A stretch of 37,084 bases of DNA from an uncultured Bacteroides sp. (lineage in GTDB: Bacteria; Bacteroidota; Bacteroidia; Bacteroidales; Bacteroidaceae). Where the stretch lies: the NCBI GenBank assembly GCA_900542985.1, contig UQPQ01000027.1, forward strand, positions 1-37,084, read 5' to 3'. The position numbers and the translations under genes are program-made. Numbering within the stretch: the first letter of the stretch is position 1; each line of letters opens with the position of its first letter. Shown here piece by piece: positions 1 to 8,708 of the stretch. Below the pieces are notes generated by a model, which was not told the DNA's origin, made no database searches, and saw only the letters and a program-made list of their open reading frames with translations.

Positions 1-1107
1 TACACGACGTACTTCGTCTTTAAACAAAAGACGGAGAGGTTCGCAAAGCTTCAGGTTCATCTTTTCCGGCAGACCACCTACGTTGTGGTGACTCTTGATT
101 ACTGTACCAGTAATAGACAAAGATTCGATGCAGTCTGGGTAGATAGTACCCTGTGCCAGCCATTTTACATCTTTAATCTTATGTGCTTCTTCATCGAATA
201 CATCAATGAATCCTTTGCCGATAATCTTACGTTTACGTTCCGGTTCTGTTACACCAGCCAGTTCTGAGAAGAATTTTTTGCTGGCGTCTACACCGATTAC
301 GTTCAATCCCAGGCATTCGTAATCATGCAATACATTCTTGAATTCGTTTTTACGCAACATTCCGTGGTCGACAAAGATACATGTCAGGTTCTTGCCGATA
401 GCCTTGTTCAGCAATACGGCTGCTACTGAAGAGTCTACACCTCCACTCAAACCTAAAACAACTTTATCATTGCCTAATTGTGCTTTCAATTCAGCTACAG
501 TTGTTTCAATGAATGAAGCAGCGCTCCAGTCTTGTTTACCGCCGCAAATGTCTACTACGAAGTTTTTCAAAAGTAATGTTCCGTCTTCGCTGTGGAATAC
601 TTCCGGATGGAACTGTACTCCCCACAGTTTTTCTCCTTTAGCCTGATAAGCAGCTACTGCAACCTTGTCTGTTGATGCGATAATTTCAAAGTTTTCCGGT
701 ATTGCAGTGATGGTGTCACCGTGGCTCATCCAAACTTGAGAGTTTTCACGAATGCCTTTCAATAACGGATTGTCGTGTTTGAAAGTAGCCAGATGTGCAC
801 GTCCGTATTCACGTGTATTAGCCGGTTCAACGTTTCCGCCATTGGTGTAAGCCATAAATTGCGCGCCATAGCAGATGCCTAAAATAGGGTACTTGCCGCG
901 AATGTCTGTCAAGTCTACCTTAAAAGCTTTCTCGTCGTATACGGAGAAAGGGCTTCCGGAAAGAATGACACCAATTACAGAAGGGTCATTGTGTGGAAAC
1001 TTGTTGTAGGGAACAATCTCGCAATACATGTTCAGTTCGCGAACACGACGCCCGATAAGCTGTGTGGTCTGCGACCCGAAATCAAGAATAATGATTTTTT
1101 CCTGCAT
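1..1107 (-). CDS. guaA: GMP synthase (glutamine-hydrolysing), 3' end outside window
   Basis: Converts XMP to GMP with glutamine and ATP, the last step of guanine nucleotide synthesis in the cytosol. The frame is open from the ATG at 1105-1107 to the window edge, giving 369 codons of a protein usually a little over 500 residues, so the C-terminal part is missing. The protein starts [20 protein letters not shown], the class I glutamine amidotransferase start. The nucleophile motif GICYGAQ places Cys79 at 871-873, and the ATP-pyrophosphatase P-loop [10 protein letters not shown] lies near 422-450. The last visible residues (LFKDEVRRV) still match the synthetase domain. It is divergent from the glucan operon and has its own -7 box at 1146-1153. 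Identification is firm; only the 3' part is unseen. Confidence 0.97.
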   Translation of the reverse strand, partial: MQEKIIILDFGSQTTQLIGRRVRELNMYCEIVPYNKFPHNDPSVIGVILSGSPFSVYDEKAFKVDLTDIRGKYPILGICYGAQFMAYTNGGNVEPANTREYGRAHLATFKHDNPLLKGIRENSQVWMSHGDTITAIPENFEIIASTDKVAVAAYQAKGEKLWGVQFHPEVFHSEDGTLLLKNFVVDICGGKQDWSAASFIETTVAELKAQLGNDKVVLGLSGGVDSSVAAVLLNKAIGKNLTCIFVDHGMLRKNEFKNVLHDYECLGLNVIGVDASKKFFSELAGVTEPERKRKIIGKGFIDVFDEEAHKIKDVKWLAQGTIYPDCIESLSITGTVIKSHHNVGGLPEKMNLKLCEPLRLLFKDEVRRV

Positions 1108-1145
1108 ATTGTTTTACGTATATGTGTATAATGTATTCTATGCTA

Positions 1146-1153
1146 CAAAGGTA
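1146..1153 (-). promoter_or_regulatory. Putative Bacteroides -7 box for guaA
   Basis: The minus strand reads TACCTTTG here, matching the Bacteroides sigma-ABfr -7 consensus TAnnTTTG, 39 bp upstream of the guaA ATG. No good TTTG -33 element is seen 19-21 bp further up, so only the -7 half is well supported. Confidence 0.5.
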
Positions 1154-1267
1154 CTTAGAATTTTTCAGATTTGCTATATGCTTGAAGTAAAAAACGAATG
1201 AGTCGGGAGAAAGCTTCTTGTAGTAGAGAAAAAAACAAGGATGAAGAAAAAAAAGTACACTTTTAAT

Positions 1268-1297
1268 TTTGTAGTGTTTATTTAATTACTAATTTTG
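1268..1297 (+). promoter_or_regulatory. Putative promoter of the glucan operon
   Basis: TTTG at 1268-1271 is followed after 18 bp by TAATTTTG at 1290-1297, fitting the Bacteroides -33/-7 pattern. It lies about 60 bp before the debranching enzyme start. A second TAATTTTG at 1264-1271 overlaps the -33 box and could be an alternative -7. Confidence 0.5.
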
Positions 1298-1356
1298 AGC
1301 ACATGTAAAAATAACATTTTTTATAGAATAATTAACTATAACCTTAATATACAACT

Positions 1357-3297
1357 ATGAGTTATTTACGATTCGATAAGACGCTGATGACAAATTTGGA
1401 AGAGTCTTTACCGCGTGAGATTCTTCGTACAAACCGGTCTGGAGCGTATCATTGTTCTACTATTGTAGATTGTAATACTCGCAAATATCATGGGTTGCTT
1501 GTGATTCCAATTCCTGAATTGGATGATGAGAACCATGTGTTGCTTTCTTCTTTGGATGAGACTGTTATTCAGCATGGAGCTGAATTCAATCTTGGGTTAC
1601 ACAAATATCATGGTGATAATTATAGTCCGCGCGGTCATAAGTACATCCGTGAGTTTGAGTGCGACAAGGTGCCTACTACTATTTATAGGGTAGGTGGGGT
1701 TGTATTGAAAAAAGAAATTATTTTCGTACACCATGAAAATCGAATTCTGATCCGGTATACTTTGATGGAAGCACATTCAAAGACAACTCTTCGTTTCCGT
1801 CCTTACTTGGCATTCCGTAGTGTACGTCAGTATACTCATGAAAATGATAAGGTGAACCGTCAGTATGAGGCAGTTGAAAACGGAATAAAGACATGTATGT
1901 ATGCCGGATATCCGGATTTGTATATGCAGTTCAGTAAGTCGAATACATTCTGTTTTACTCCCGATTGGTATAGAGGAATCGAATATCCGAAAGAACAGGA
2001 ACGTGGCTATGATTTCAATGAAGATCTTTATGTTCCGGGCTATTTTGAAATGGATATTGAAAAAGGGGAATCCATTGTCTTTTCAGGAGCTGTGTCTCCG
2101 ATTGATCCTGCAGAACTGAACGGACTTTTTGCTTCTGAGGTGGATAGACGAATTCCGAGAGACAATTTCAAGAATTGTTTGATTAATGCCGCTCATCAGT
2201 TCCTGAATAAACAGCACGGAGAGTCATATGTTTTGGCTGGTTATCCTTGGTTCAAATGTCGTGCTCGCGATATGTTTATTGCATTGCCGGGATTGATGTT
2301 GGCTATTAATGAAGTAGAAAAGTTTGAGACTGTAATGGACACTGCAGTCAAGGCCATTTATGCTTTCATGAAAGGCGAGCAGACTGACTTGAAAGTATAT
2401 GAAATGGAACATCCGGATGTTTTATTGTGGGCTGTATGGACTATTCAGCAATATGATAAAATGGTATCCCATGATGCCGCCAAGGCCAGATATGGTGCAT
2501 TACTGAAAGACATCATGACATTCTTGCTCGATGGCAAGCATCCTAATATGACGGTGTGTGAGAATGGCCTGATTTATTCTGACGGAAAGGAAAAAGCAAT
2601 TACTTGGATGAACTCTTCTGTTAACGGTCATCCGGTAATTCCTCGTACAGGATATATTGTAGAATTTAATGCATTGTGGTACAATGCACTGAAATTTGTG
2701 GCAGCACTTTTGGGAGAAAATAATGAAAATGAGTTTACCGTTCGTTTGGAACAGTTGGCAACACGTGTAGCTCATTCATTTATAGATACTTTCCTGAATG
2801 AATATGGTTATCTGCTCGATTATGTCGATGGAACAATGATGGACTGGAGTGTTCGTCCGAATATGATATTTACAGCAGCATTCGATTATTCTCCTTTGGA
2901 TGCGAAACAAAAGAAAGCTGTGGTAGATATTGTGACTAAGGAACTTCTTACTCCTAAAGGACTTCGTTCGTTGAGCCCGAAGAGTGGAGGATATAATCCA
3001 AACTATGTAGGTCCTCAGTTGCAGCGTGATTATGCATATCATCAGGGTACAGCATGGCCTTGGCTTGAAGGATTCTACCTGGAGGCTTATTTGCGCATCT
3101 ATAAGCGCAGTGCGATCTCCTTCGTGGAACGTCAATTGATCAGCTATGAAGATGAAATGACTCGCCATTGCATTGGCTCTATTCCTGAATTGTTTGATGG
3201 AAACCCACCGTTTAAAGGACGAGGAGCTGTATCATTTGCTATGAATGTGGCTGAGATTTTGCGTACATTGAATTTATTGGAAAAGTATGATAACTAA
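1357..3297 (+). CDS. Glycogen debranching enzyme (amylo-alpha-1,6-glucosidase type)
   Basis: A 646-residue protein with the two-part bacterial glycogen debranching architecture. An N-terminal beta-rich domain (about residues 20-235, with SGAYHCSTIVDCNTRKYHGLL near the start) precedes a C-terminal (alpha/alpha)6 glucosidase domain (about 270-640, with YPWFKCRARDMFIALPG and YVDGTMMDWSVRPNMIF). This family, the GDE_N/GDE_C or GH133 type, removes alpha-1,6 branch residues from glycogen. It has no signal peptide, so it should act on cytoplasmic glucan. The start at 1357 fits the family N-terminus. It is the first gene of a same-strand cluster: the glucan synthase-like gene starts 18 bp after its stop and the GH57 gene follows. 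This supports a role in storage polysaccharide turnover. Confidence 0.92.
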   Translation: MSYLRFDKTLMTNLEESLPREILRTNRSGAYHCSTIVDCNTRKYHGLLVIPIPELDDENHVLLSSLDETVIQHGAEFNLGLHKYHGDNYSPRGHKYIREFECDKVPTTIYRVGGVVLKKEIIFVHHENRILIRYTLMEAHSKTTLRFRPYLAFRSVRQYTHENDKVNRQYEAVENGIKTCMYAGYPDLYMQFSKSNTFCFTPDWYRGIEYPKEQERGYDFNEDLYVPGYFEMDIEKGESIVFSGAVSPIDPAELNGLFASEVDRRIPRDNFKNCLINAAHQFLNKQHGESYVLAGYPWFKCRARDMFIALPGLMLAINEVEKFETVMDTAVKAIYAFMKGEQTDLKVYEMEHPDVLLWAVWTIQQYDKMVSHDAAKARYGALLKDIMTFLLDGKHPNMTVCENGLIYSDGKEKAITWMNSSVNGHPVIPRTGYIVEFNALWYNALKFVAALLGENNENEFTVRLEQLATRVAHSFIDTFLNEYGYLLDYVDGTMMDWSVRPNMIFTAAFDYSPLDAKQKKAVVDIVTKELLTPKGLRSLSPKSGGYNPNYVGPQLQRDYAYHQGTAWPWLEGFYLEAYLRIYKRSAISFVERQLISYEDEMTRHCIGSIPELFDGNPPFKGRGAVSFAMNVAEILRTLNLLEKYDN

Positions 3298-3315
3298 TAA
3301 AAAGGGGGAGAGAGT

Positions 3316-4587
3316 ATGAAAGTTTTAATGTTTGGTTGGGAATTTCCTCCTCATATTTTAGGAGGTTTGGGTACAGCCAGTTACGGTTTGACAAAAGGTA
3401 TGTCGCAACAACCCGACATGGATATTACGTTTTGTATACCGAAACCTTGGGGCGATGAGGACCAAAGCTTCTTGAAAATTATAGGAATGAATAGTGTGCC
3501 TATTGTATGGCGTGATGTACAGTGGGACTATGTCAATAGCAGAGTAGGTAGTTATATGGATCCGCAGTTGTATTATGATATGCGTGATCATATATATGCC
3601 GATTTCAACTACATGCATACTAATGATTTGGGATGTATGGAGTTCTCTGGCCGATATCCGGATAATCTTCATGAGGAGATAAACAATTATTCTATTGTGG
3701 CAGGTGTTGTTGCCCGTCAGCAGGAATTTGATATCATTCATTCGCACGACTGGTTGACTTATCCGGCAGGTATCCATGCAAAACAGATTTCCGGAAAACC
3801 GTTGGTTATCCATGTGCATGCAACCGATTTTGACCGTAGTCGCGGTAATGTAAATCCTACTGTTTATTCAATAGAGAAGAATGGTATGGATCATGCAGAT
3901 TGTATCATGTGTGTGAGTGAGCTGACACGTCAGACTGTGATTCATAAATATTATCAGGATCCTCGCAAGTGCTTTACTGTACATAATGCAGTATCACCTT
4001 TGTCGCAGGAAATACAGGATATTGTTCCAAAAAGAAACCCGAAAGAGAAGATTGTTACATTCTTGGGACGTATTACCATGCAGAAAGGACCGGAATATTT
4101 CGTAGAAGCAGCAGCGCTTGTATTGAAGCGTAGCCGTAATATCCGTTTCGTAATGGCAGGTAGTGGTGATATGATGAATGCGATGATCAGACTGGCTGCA
4201 GAAAGAGGTATTGCAGATCGTTTCCATTTCCCGGGATTTATGAAAGGTAAGCAGGTATATGAAGTGTTGAAGGCTAGTGATGTATATATTATGCCTTCTG
4301 TATCTGAACCTTTTGGTATATCTCCGTTGGAAGCCATGCAGTGTAGTGTACCTACTATCATATCTAAACAATCGGGTTGTGCTGAAATCCTTGAGAAATG
4401 TATTAAAACAGATTATTGGGATATTCATGCTATGGCCGATGCTATTCACTCTATTTGTACCAATCCGGCGTTGTACGAATATTTGCGTGACGAAGGAAAG
4501 AAAGAGGTAGATGGAATCGTTTGGGAAAAAGTAGGTCTGAAAGTCCGTAACCTGTATGAGCAGGTCTTGAAAAACTATGGTAAATAA
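3316..4587 (+). CDS. GT4 glycosyltransferase, probable alpha-glucan (glycogen) synthase
   Basis: A 423-residue GT-B glycosyltransferase. The N-terminal Rossmann domain has MKVLMFGWEFPPHILGGLG (Gly-rich acceptor/donor loop at 16-19) and HSHDWLTYPAG near 142-152. The C-terminal half has FLGRITMQKGPEYF near 249-262 and the E-x7-E motif EPFGISPLE at 331-339, typical of retaining GT4 enzymes that use nucleotide-sugar donors. It is cytoplasmic. It sits 18 bp after the debranching enzyme and 17 bp before the GH57 gene. The context suggests it extends alpha-1,4-glucan using ADP- or UDP-glucose, but donor and acceptor cannot be read from sequence. A more general sugar transferase role is the alternative. 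Confidence 0.85.
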   Translation: MKVLMFGWEFPPHILGGLGTASYGLTKGMSQQPDMDITFCIPKPWGDEDQSFLKIIGMNSVPIVWRDVQWDYVNSRVGSYMDPQLYYDMRDHIYADFNYMHTNDLGCMEFSGRYPDNLHEEINNYSIVAGVVARQQEFDIIHSHDWLTYPAGIHAKQISGKPLVIHVHATDFDRSRGNVNPTVYSIEKNGMDHADCIMCVSELTRQTVIHKYYQDPRKCFTVHNAVSPLSQEIQDIVPKRNPKEKIVTFLGRITMQKGPEYFVEAAALVLKRSRNIRFVMAGSGDMMNAMIRLAAERGIADRFHFPGFMKGKQVYEVLKASDVYIMPSVSEPFGISPLEAMQCSVPTIISKQSGCAEILEKCIKTDYWDIHAMADAIHSICTNPALYEYLRDEGKKEVDGIVWEKVGLKVRNLYEQVLKNYGK

Positions 4588-4604
4588 TAAAAATCTGAAT
4601 CATT

Positions 4605-6011
4605 ATGAAAACAATCTGTCTTTACTTTGAAATACATCAAATCATACATCTGAAACGTTATCGTTTCTTCGAAATAGGTACCGATCATTATTATTATGAT
4701 GATTATGCCAATGAACAGGGAATTAATGAAGTAGCTGAACGTTCTTATATTCCGGCGTTGAAAACGCTGATTGAAATGGCCAAGGAAAATGGCGGAGCGT
4801 TTAAAGTTGCTTTGTCTATTTCTGGAGTTGCCTTGGAACAGTTGGAAATTCATGCTCCGGCAGTAATTGAACTGTTGCATGAACTGAATAATACAGGATG
4901 TTGTGAATTCTTGTGTGAACCTTATTCTCACGGTCTTTCTTCATTGGCAAATGAAGATTGTTTCCGCGAAGAAGTAGGACGTATGCGTCGTAAGATTAAA
5001 GATTATTTCGGAAAAGAACCGAAGGTATTCCGTAACTCCAGTTTGATTTATACCAACGAAATTGGTGGTATAGTAGCTGACATGGGATTTAAGGGTATGT
5101 TGGTAGAAGGCGCAAAACATGTGTTGGGATGGAAGAGTCCGCACTATCTGTATCATTGTGCTGAAAATCCGAATCTGAAACTTTTGATGCGTGATTTTAA
5201 ATTATCGGACGATATTAGTTTACGTTTTTCTAATACTGAATGGAATGAATATCCGCTGTTTGCCGATAAGTATATTGGATGGATTGCTTCTATGCCTGAA
5301 AATGAGCAGGTAATCAATCTGTTTATGGAACTCTCAGCTTTGGGTATGGCTCAGCCGCTGTCTTCTAACATCCTGGAGTTCTTGAAGGCATTGCCTGTAT
5401 GTGCAAAACAGAAAGGTATAACTTTCTCTACTCCGAGCGAAATTGTATCGAAACTGAAATCTGTAGACATGGTGGATGTTCCTTATCCGATGTCTTGGAC
5501 AGACGAAGAAAGAGATATCAGCCCATGGTTGGGTAACGTAATGCAGCGTGAGGCTTTCAATAAATTGTATGGTGTAGCTGAACGTGTTTATTTGTGTAAT
5601 GACCGTCGAATCAAGCAGGATTGGGATTATCTGCAGGCTAGTAACAACTTCCGTTTCATGACTACAAAGGATACAGGAGTGGGCTTGAATCGTGGAATTT
5701 ATGATTCTCCTTATGATGCATTTACAAACTATATGAATATATTGGGCGACTTTATAGCTCGCGTAAATGCATTGTATCCTGTTGATATGGATAATGAAGA
5801 GTTGGGCTCATTGCTGACAACAATCAAGAATCAGGGTGAAGAACTGACTCAGTTGACAGAAGAGGTGACTAAACTTCAGGCTGCCTTGAAGAAGGCTGAA
5901 GCTGCTGCAGGAAAGAAGGAAACAGCTGCAAAGAAAGCTGCTTCTACAAAAGCTGCGGGAGAAAAGGCTACTGCAACTAAAAAAGCATCTGCTAAGAAAG
6001 CCGCAAAATAA
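4605..6011 (+). CDS. GH57 family alpha-amylase-like glycoside hydrolase with Lys/Ala-rich tail
   Basis: The first 390 residues match GH57, retaining enzymes acting on alpha-glucans. Visible motifs are YFEIHQIIHLKRY (7-19), the block CEFLCEPYSHGL (100-111), which probably holds the nucleophile Glu, and SDDISLRFS (201-209), which probably holds the acid/base Asp. There is no signal peptide, so it should be cytoplasmic. Residues about 405-430 form a predicted heptad coiled coil (LLTTIKNQGEELTQLTEEV). The last 40 residues (429-468) are 13 Lys and 16 Ala, resembling histone H1-like tails. The tail reads in frame to a normal stop followed by terminators, so it does not look like a sequencing error. 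Third gene of the glucan operon; its exact substrate (glycogen, maltodextrin or branching activity) is not determined by these motifs. Confidence 0.88.
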   Translation: MKTICLYFEIHQIIHLKRYRFFEIGTDHYYYDDYANEQGINEVAERSYIPALKTLIEMAKENGGAFKVALSISGVALEQLEIHAPAVIELLHELNNTGCCEFLCEPYSHGLSSLANEDCFREEVGRMRRKIKDYFGKEPKVFRNSSLIYTNEIGGIVADMGFKGMLVEGAKHVLGWKSPHYLYHCAENPNLKLLMRDFKLSDDISLRFSNTEWNEYPLFADKYIGWIASMPENEQVINLFMELSALGMAQPLSSNILEFLKALPVCAKQKGITFSTPSEIVSKLKSVDMVDVPYPMSWTDEERDISPWLGNVMQREAFNKLYGVAERVYLCNDRRIKQDWDYLQASNNFRFMTTKDTGVGLNRGIYDSPYDAFTNYMNILGDFIARVNALYPVDMDNEELGSLLTTIKNQGEELTQLTEEVTKLQAALKKAEAAAGKKETAAKKAASTKAAGEKATATKKASAKKAAK

Positions 6012-6050
6012 GGAATAAAAACCTATCTAGAAAGATAAAAGCTTGTGTTG

Positions 6051-6085
6051 AAGGGAAAGGTTCTGTTGTTTAGAATCTTTCCCTT
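6051..6085 (+). terminator. Hairpin terminator of the glucan operon
   Basis: Arms 6051-6064 and 6072-6085 pair over 14 bp (one G-U) around a 7-nt loop, 40 bp after the GH57 stop. The T-run that follows is short, so it may work together with the stronger hairpin at 6142-6173. Confidence 0.6.
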
Positions 6086-6141
6086 TATGTTTAAAAGCGA
6101 TAAGTGGTTTCTTTTATCTGATGAAATAATTGATAGAAATA

Positions 6142-6173
6142 AAAAAGGCTACTCGTTTGTGAGTAGCCTTTTT
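6142..6173. terminator. Bidirectional rho-independent terminator
   Basis: Arms AAAAAGGCTACTC (6142-6154) and GAGTAGCCTTTTT (6161-6173) pair perfectly over 13 bp around a 6-nt loop. T-rich tracts follow on both strands. It lies between the convergent glucan operon and the DUF4270 gene, so it can serve both. Confidence 0.9.
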
Positions 6174-6191
6174 ATTTTTGTAATATGTAGT

Positions 6192-7607
6192 TTAATGAAG
6201 TTTAGGACGCGTATAAATAATATTCATCTTAATATCTTCTGTATCCCCTGTTCCTCTTACGAGTCGTGCAGAGCTTACACTTAAATCATGTTCTACACCA
6301 ATGATATTGTTCTGAGAATCTAAACTGATATTAACTGGTATCAGCAATACTTTATGTTGTTCTTCCAGTTCTTCCCAGTTATTGGTGTTTTTATCTGGCT
6401 TGATTTCGCTGAATATCCGGCTGATGAGTCGGTTCAACTTAGTGAATGAATAAGAGTTGGTTTTGCTGTCATAAGAAGCAATAAAAGAACTCTTGTTGTC
6501 AATCGTTTTGTTTTGCTCGAAGAAATCGATCATTTCAGACTCCTGTATCAGCATCAGATAAGATGGAGTTCCCATTTTATATTTACTTTCACTTTCGTTC
6601 TTGTATTTCGGGAGTGAAATAGATACGGCATTTAATGTATCCTGATAATGTTCGCTTTCGAAGATTTTCTGCAAGGGTAAAGTCATTTCCGTACACAAGC
6701 CAGCAGGAGTTTTCAGATAAGTACCCTTTTCATCTTGCATTTGACTGTCGAAATTCGCATTGTGGAAGTTAGTTGACATAAAGACTTCCTTTGATGCAGC
6801 AAATGGAATATAAGTGGTAGCCAAAGAATCTTTATCTCCGGCACTGTTCTTAATCCAATATTTAGCCTGCATACGCAACCATATATCTTCTATATATACA
6901 ATAGAGCCATCACCATTGGTTATTTCAGCATAAAATCCGGGGAAGACGTGATTAATGAATGTTTGTGCATCCTTAAAGTAATCTTCACCACCTTCTCTTT
7001 GCTGTTCTTTGGCTGCTTCAGACAATCTGTTTACAAAGTCTTCGTTTACCCGTACAGAGATGCTTGGATAGTAATTGCTGGTATTGTGTATAGAATCGCT
7101 TACCGTTTTGTCGTAGGCAGAATAATCTTTTAAACCCAAAGGCTCGCTTTTATAAGTCCAGTCGTTGCTATTGCTGAAGTCGTAGTCTGTATAATACCAC
7201 TCTTTGTGTGTACCGTCGTCTTCGAAAGGAGTTTCAAGCTCTTTTACCTTTACACGAAGTGAAGCCAGTGAATCTCCAAAATAATTGTTGTAATAAAACT
7301 CCAGTGTTACAGAGTCTATTTTTTCCAGTCGTTCTGGAAACTTATAACCTTCCGGACAATTGATTTGCGCCAGAAATCCTGCTTTCAGTTCACCAAATTC
7401 TTTGTCTGTAAATTTACCCAAATAAGCAGTGCTGGAACGTGAATAGACACGGTCGAGTGTACGTGTAGCCGTTTTTACCGGATAGGTTTCTGCAAATGCT
7501 TCTATCTGGTCTCCATCGGCTACAAACTGACCTATTCCGGTAGTTTGGTCATCACAACTATAGAGGGCAGCAGCCAATCCCATGGCTGCCAAGAACTTCA
7601 CTTTCAT
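6192..7607 (-). CDS. DUF4270 family lipoprotein
   Basis: A 471-residue protein whose first 18 residues form a lipoprotein signal (MKVKFLAAMGLAAALYSC) with Cys18 as the likely lipidated residue, followed by acidic DDQTTG. The rest is rich in aromatic and polar residues without membrane segments. The overall pattern (TYPVKTATRTLDRVYSRSSTAYLGKFTDKEFG, then CPEGYKFPERLEKIDSVTLEFYYNNYFGD) is that of DUF4270, a Bacteroidetes outer-membrane lipoprotein family of unknown role. It lies 23 bp downstream of the half-length GT5 gene and probably shares its promoter. An extracytoplasmic role, perhaps in the cell envelope, is inferred; there is no direct functional motif. Confidence 0.8.
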   Translation of the reverse strand: MKVKFLAAMGLAAALYSCDDQTTGIGQFVADGDQIEAFAETYPVKTATRTLDRVYSRSSTAYLGKFTDKEFGELKAGFLAQINCPEGYKFPERLEKIDSVTLEFYYNNYFGDSLASLRVKVKELETPFEDDGTHKEWYYTDYDFSNSNDWTYKSEPLGLKDYSAYDKTVSDSIHNTSNYYPSISVRVNEDFVNRLSEAAKEQQREGGEDYFKDAQTFINHVFPGFYAEITNGDGSIVYIEDIWLRMQAKYWIKNSAGDKDSLATTYIPFAASKEVFMSTNFHNANFDSQMQDEKGTYLKTPAGLCTEMTLPLQKIFESEHYQDTLNAVSISLPKYKNESESKYKMGTPSYLMLIQESEMIDFFEQNKTIDNKSSFIASYDSKTNSYSFTKLNRLISRIFSEIKPDKNTNNWEELEEQHKVLLIPVNISLDSQNNIIGVEHDLSVSSARLVRGTGDTEDIKMNIIYTRPKLH

Positions 7608-7630
7608 GGTTTAATTTTTTACATTAATTT

Positions 7631-8452
7631 TTATTCGGCATCTTCTGTTACTTTGTCGTACAATGCATCGCATGCATCTGCAAATGCAGTTTCGTCAGCT
7701 TCGTAACCGATGACTGGAATATTCAGACTCTTTGCATAGTCTATGATATTCTGGTTGACGTGTTCACTGTTTTGTACTACTCCATCAGAATAAGCGACGG
7801 CTAATTTACATAATTCTTCGTAATTAACGGGAGAATTAATCATTTTAACATCTTCAGGAGTAATGCCTTTTAATAATAATTGTTCGGTAAAGTTGGGTGC
7901 TAAATTAGATTTGAATCCATCACTATACACCGAAAATACAACTTTTGAGTCTCTGAATGAAGGTTCGTCACAGTATGCTTTCTTTATATACAATGGAACC
8001 ATAGCACTCATCCATCCGTGACAGTGAATTACATCCGGACACCAGCGCAGTTTTTTTACTGTTTCAAGAACGCCTCTGGCATAGAATATGGCGCGTTCGC
8101 CATTGTCTTCATATTCATTGCCATCTTCGTCGGTAGTCATCAATCGGTGCTGGAAATAATCATCATTGTCAATGAAATAAACCTGTCGGCGAGCAGCTTG
8201 GATAGAAGCTACTTTGATGATCAACGGATGGTCTGTTTCATCAATGATCAGATTCATCCCTGACAAACGAATCACTTCATGTAATTGATTTCTGCGTTCA
8301 TTTACATAGCCCCACTTAGGCATAAATGTTCGGATTTCACGGCCTTTGTCTTGAATGGCCTGTGGCAGGTTTTGACCTATTAACGATAATTCACTTTCGG
8401 GTACGTAAGGAGTAATTTCTTGTGTGATGAATAATACTTTTTTCGCGCTCAT
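7631..8452 (-). CDS. Stand-alone N-terminal GT5 (glycogen/starch synthase) domain protein
   Basis: A 273-residue protein matching only the N-terminal catalytic domain of GlgA: KKVLFITQEITPYVPES at the start, REIRTFMPKWG, and CPDVIHCHGWMSAMVPLYIK in the middle. Classical GlgA has about 470-480 residues and a C-terminal Rossmann domain holding the E-x7-E donor site, which is absent. The Lys-Thr-Gly-Gly-Leu substrate loop of GlgA is replaced by PESELSLIG. Glycogen synthase activity on its own is therefore doubtful. I chose the ATG at 8450-8452 because a -7 box at 8480-8487 would put transcription start near 8476; the further upstream ATG (8521) lies outside the transcript, and the one at 8470 would leave almost no leader. 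The DUF4270 lipoprotein gene follows after 23 bp. Confidence 0.85.
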   Translation of the reverse strand: MSAKKVLFITQEITPYVPESELSLIGQNLPQAIQDKGREIRTFMPKWGYVNERRNQLHEVIRLSGMNLIIDETDHPLIIKVASIQAARRQVYFIDNDDYFQHRLMTTDEDGNEYEDNGERAIFYARGVLETVKKLRWCPDVIHCHGWMSAMVPLYIKKAYCDEPSFRDSKVVFSVYSDGFKSNLAPNFTEQLLLKGITPEDVKMINSPVNYEELCKLAVAYSDGVVQNSEHVNQNIIDYAKSLNIPVIGYEADETAFADACDALYDKVTEDAE

Positions 8453-8479
8453 TGTTTTATTGTTGCTCATAATCTGCTG

Positions 8480-8487
8480 CAAAGATA
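8480..8487 (-). promoter_or_regulatory. Putative -7 box for the GT5-half/DUF4270 pair
   Basis: The minus strand reads TATCTTTG, a perfect TAnnTTTG match. It lies 27 bp upstream of the chosen ATG and argues against the longer reading frame starting at 8521. No clear -33 TTTG at the right distance. Confidence 0.5.
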
Positions 8488-8636
8488 TAAAAAATAACAA
8501 AAGGGGGGGTATGAGAATCAATTAATTATTCCTTATAGTATGTTAATGAGTTGATAATAAGTATTGTGTACAATCTGATGTGAACAGGTGCCTTGGAATA
8601 AGTTGATAATTTTATGTGTTCTTTTTCGCAATCTTC

Positions 8637-8668
8637 TTTGATTATGTGGTAAATAAGGTCTAACTTTG
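8637..8668 (+). promoter_or_regulatory. Canonical Bacteroides promoter of panCD
   Basis: TTTG at 8637-8640, a 20-bp spacer, then TAACTTTG at 8661-8668. Both elements and spacing match the Bacteroides consensus. The panC ATG is 40 bp downstream. Confidence 0.75.
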
Positions 8669-8708
8669 CCGCGGTTTTAGAATTTCATAAGTTTAAAAGC
8701 TGGTATAA

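Noticed and set aside
5880..6011. Lys/Ala tail as a frameshift artefact
   Set aside because: The frame is continuous with the coiled coil, has normal codon use and ends at a stop followed by terminators.
6045..6284. Open frame of 79 codons after the GH57 gene
   Set aside because: It runs through two terminator hairpins and into the end of the DUF4270 gene on the other strand.
8453..8521. Longer start for the GT5-half protein at 8521
   Set aside because: It places a hydrophobic stretch ahead of the conserved KKVLFITQE start and lies upstream of the -7 box at 8480-8487.
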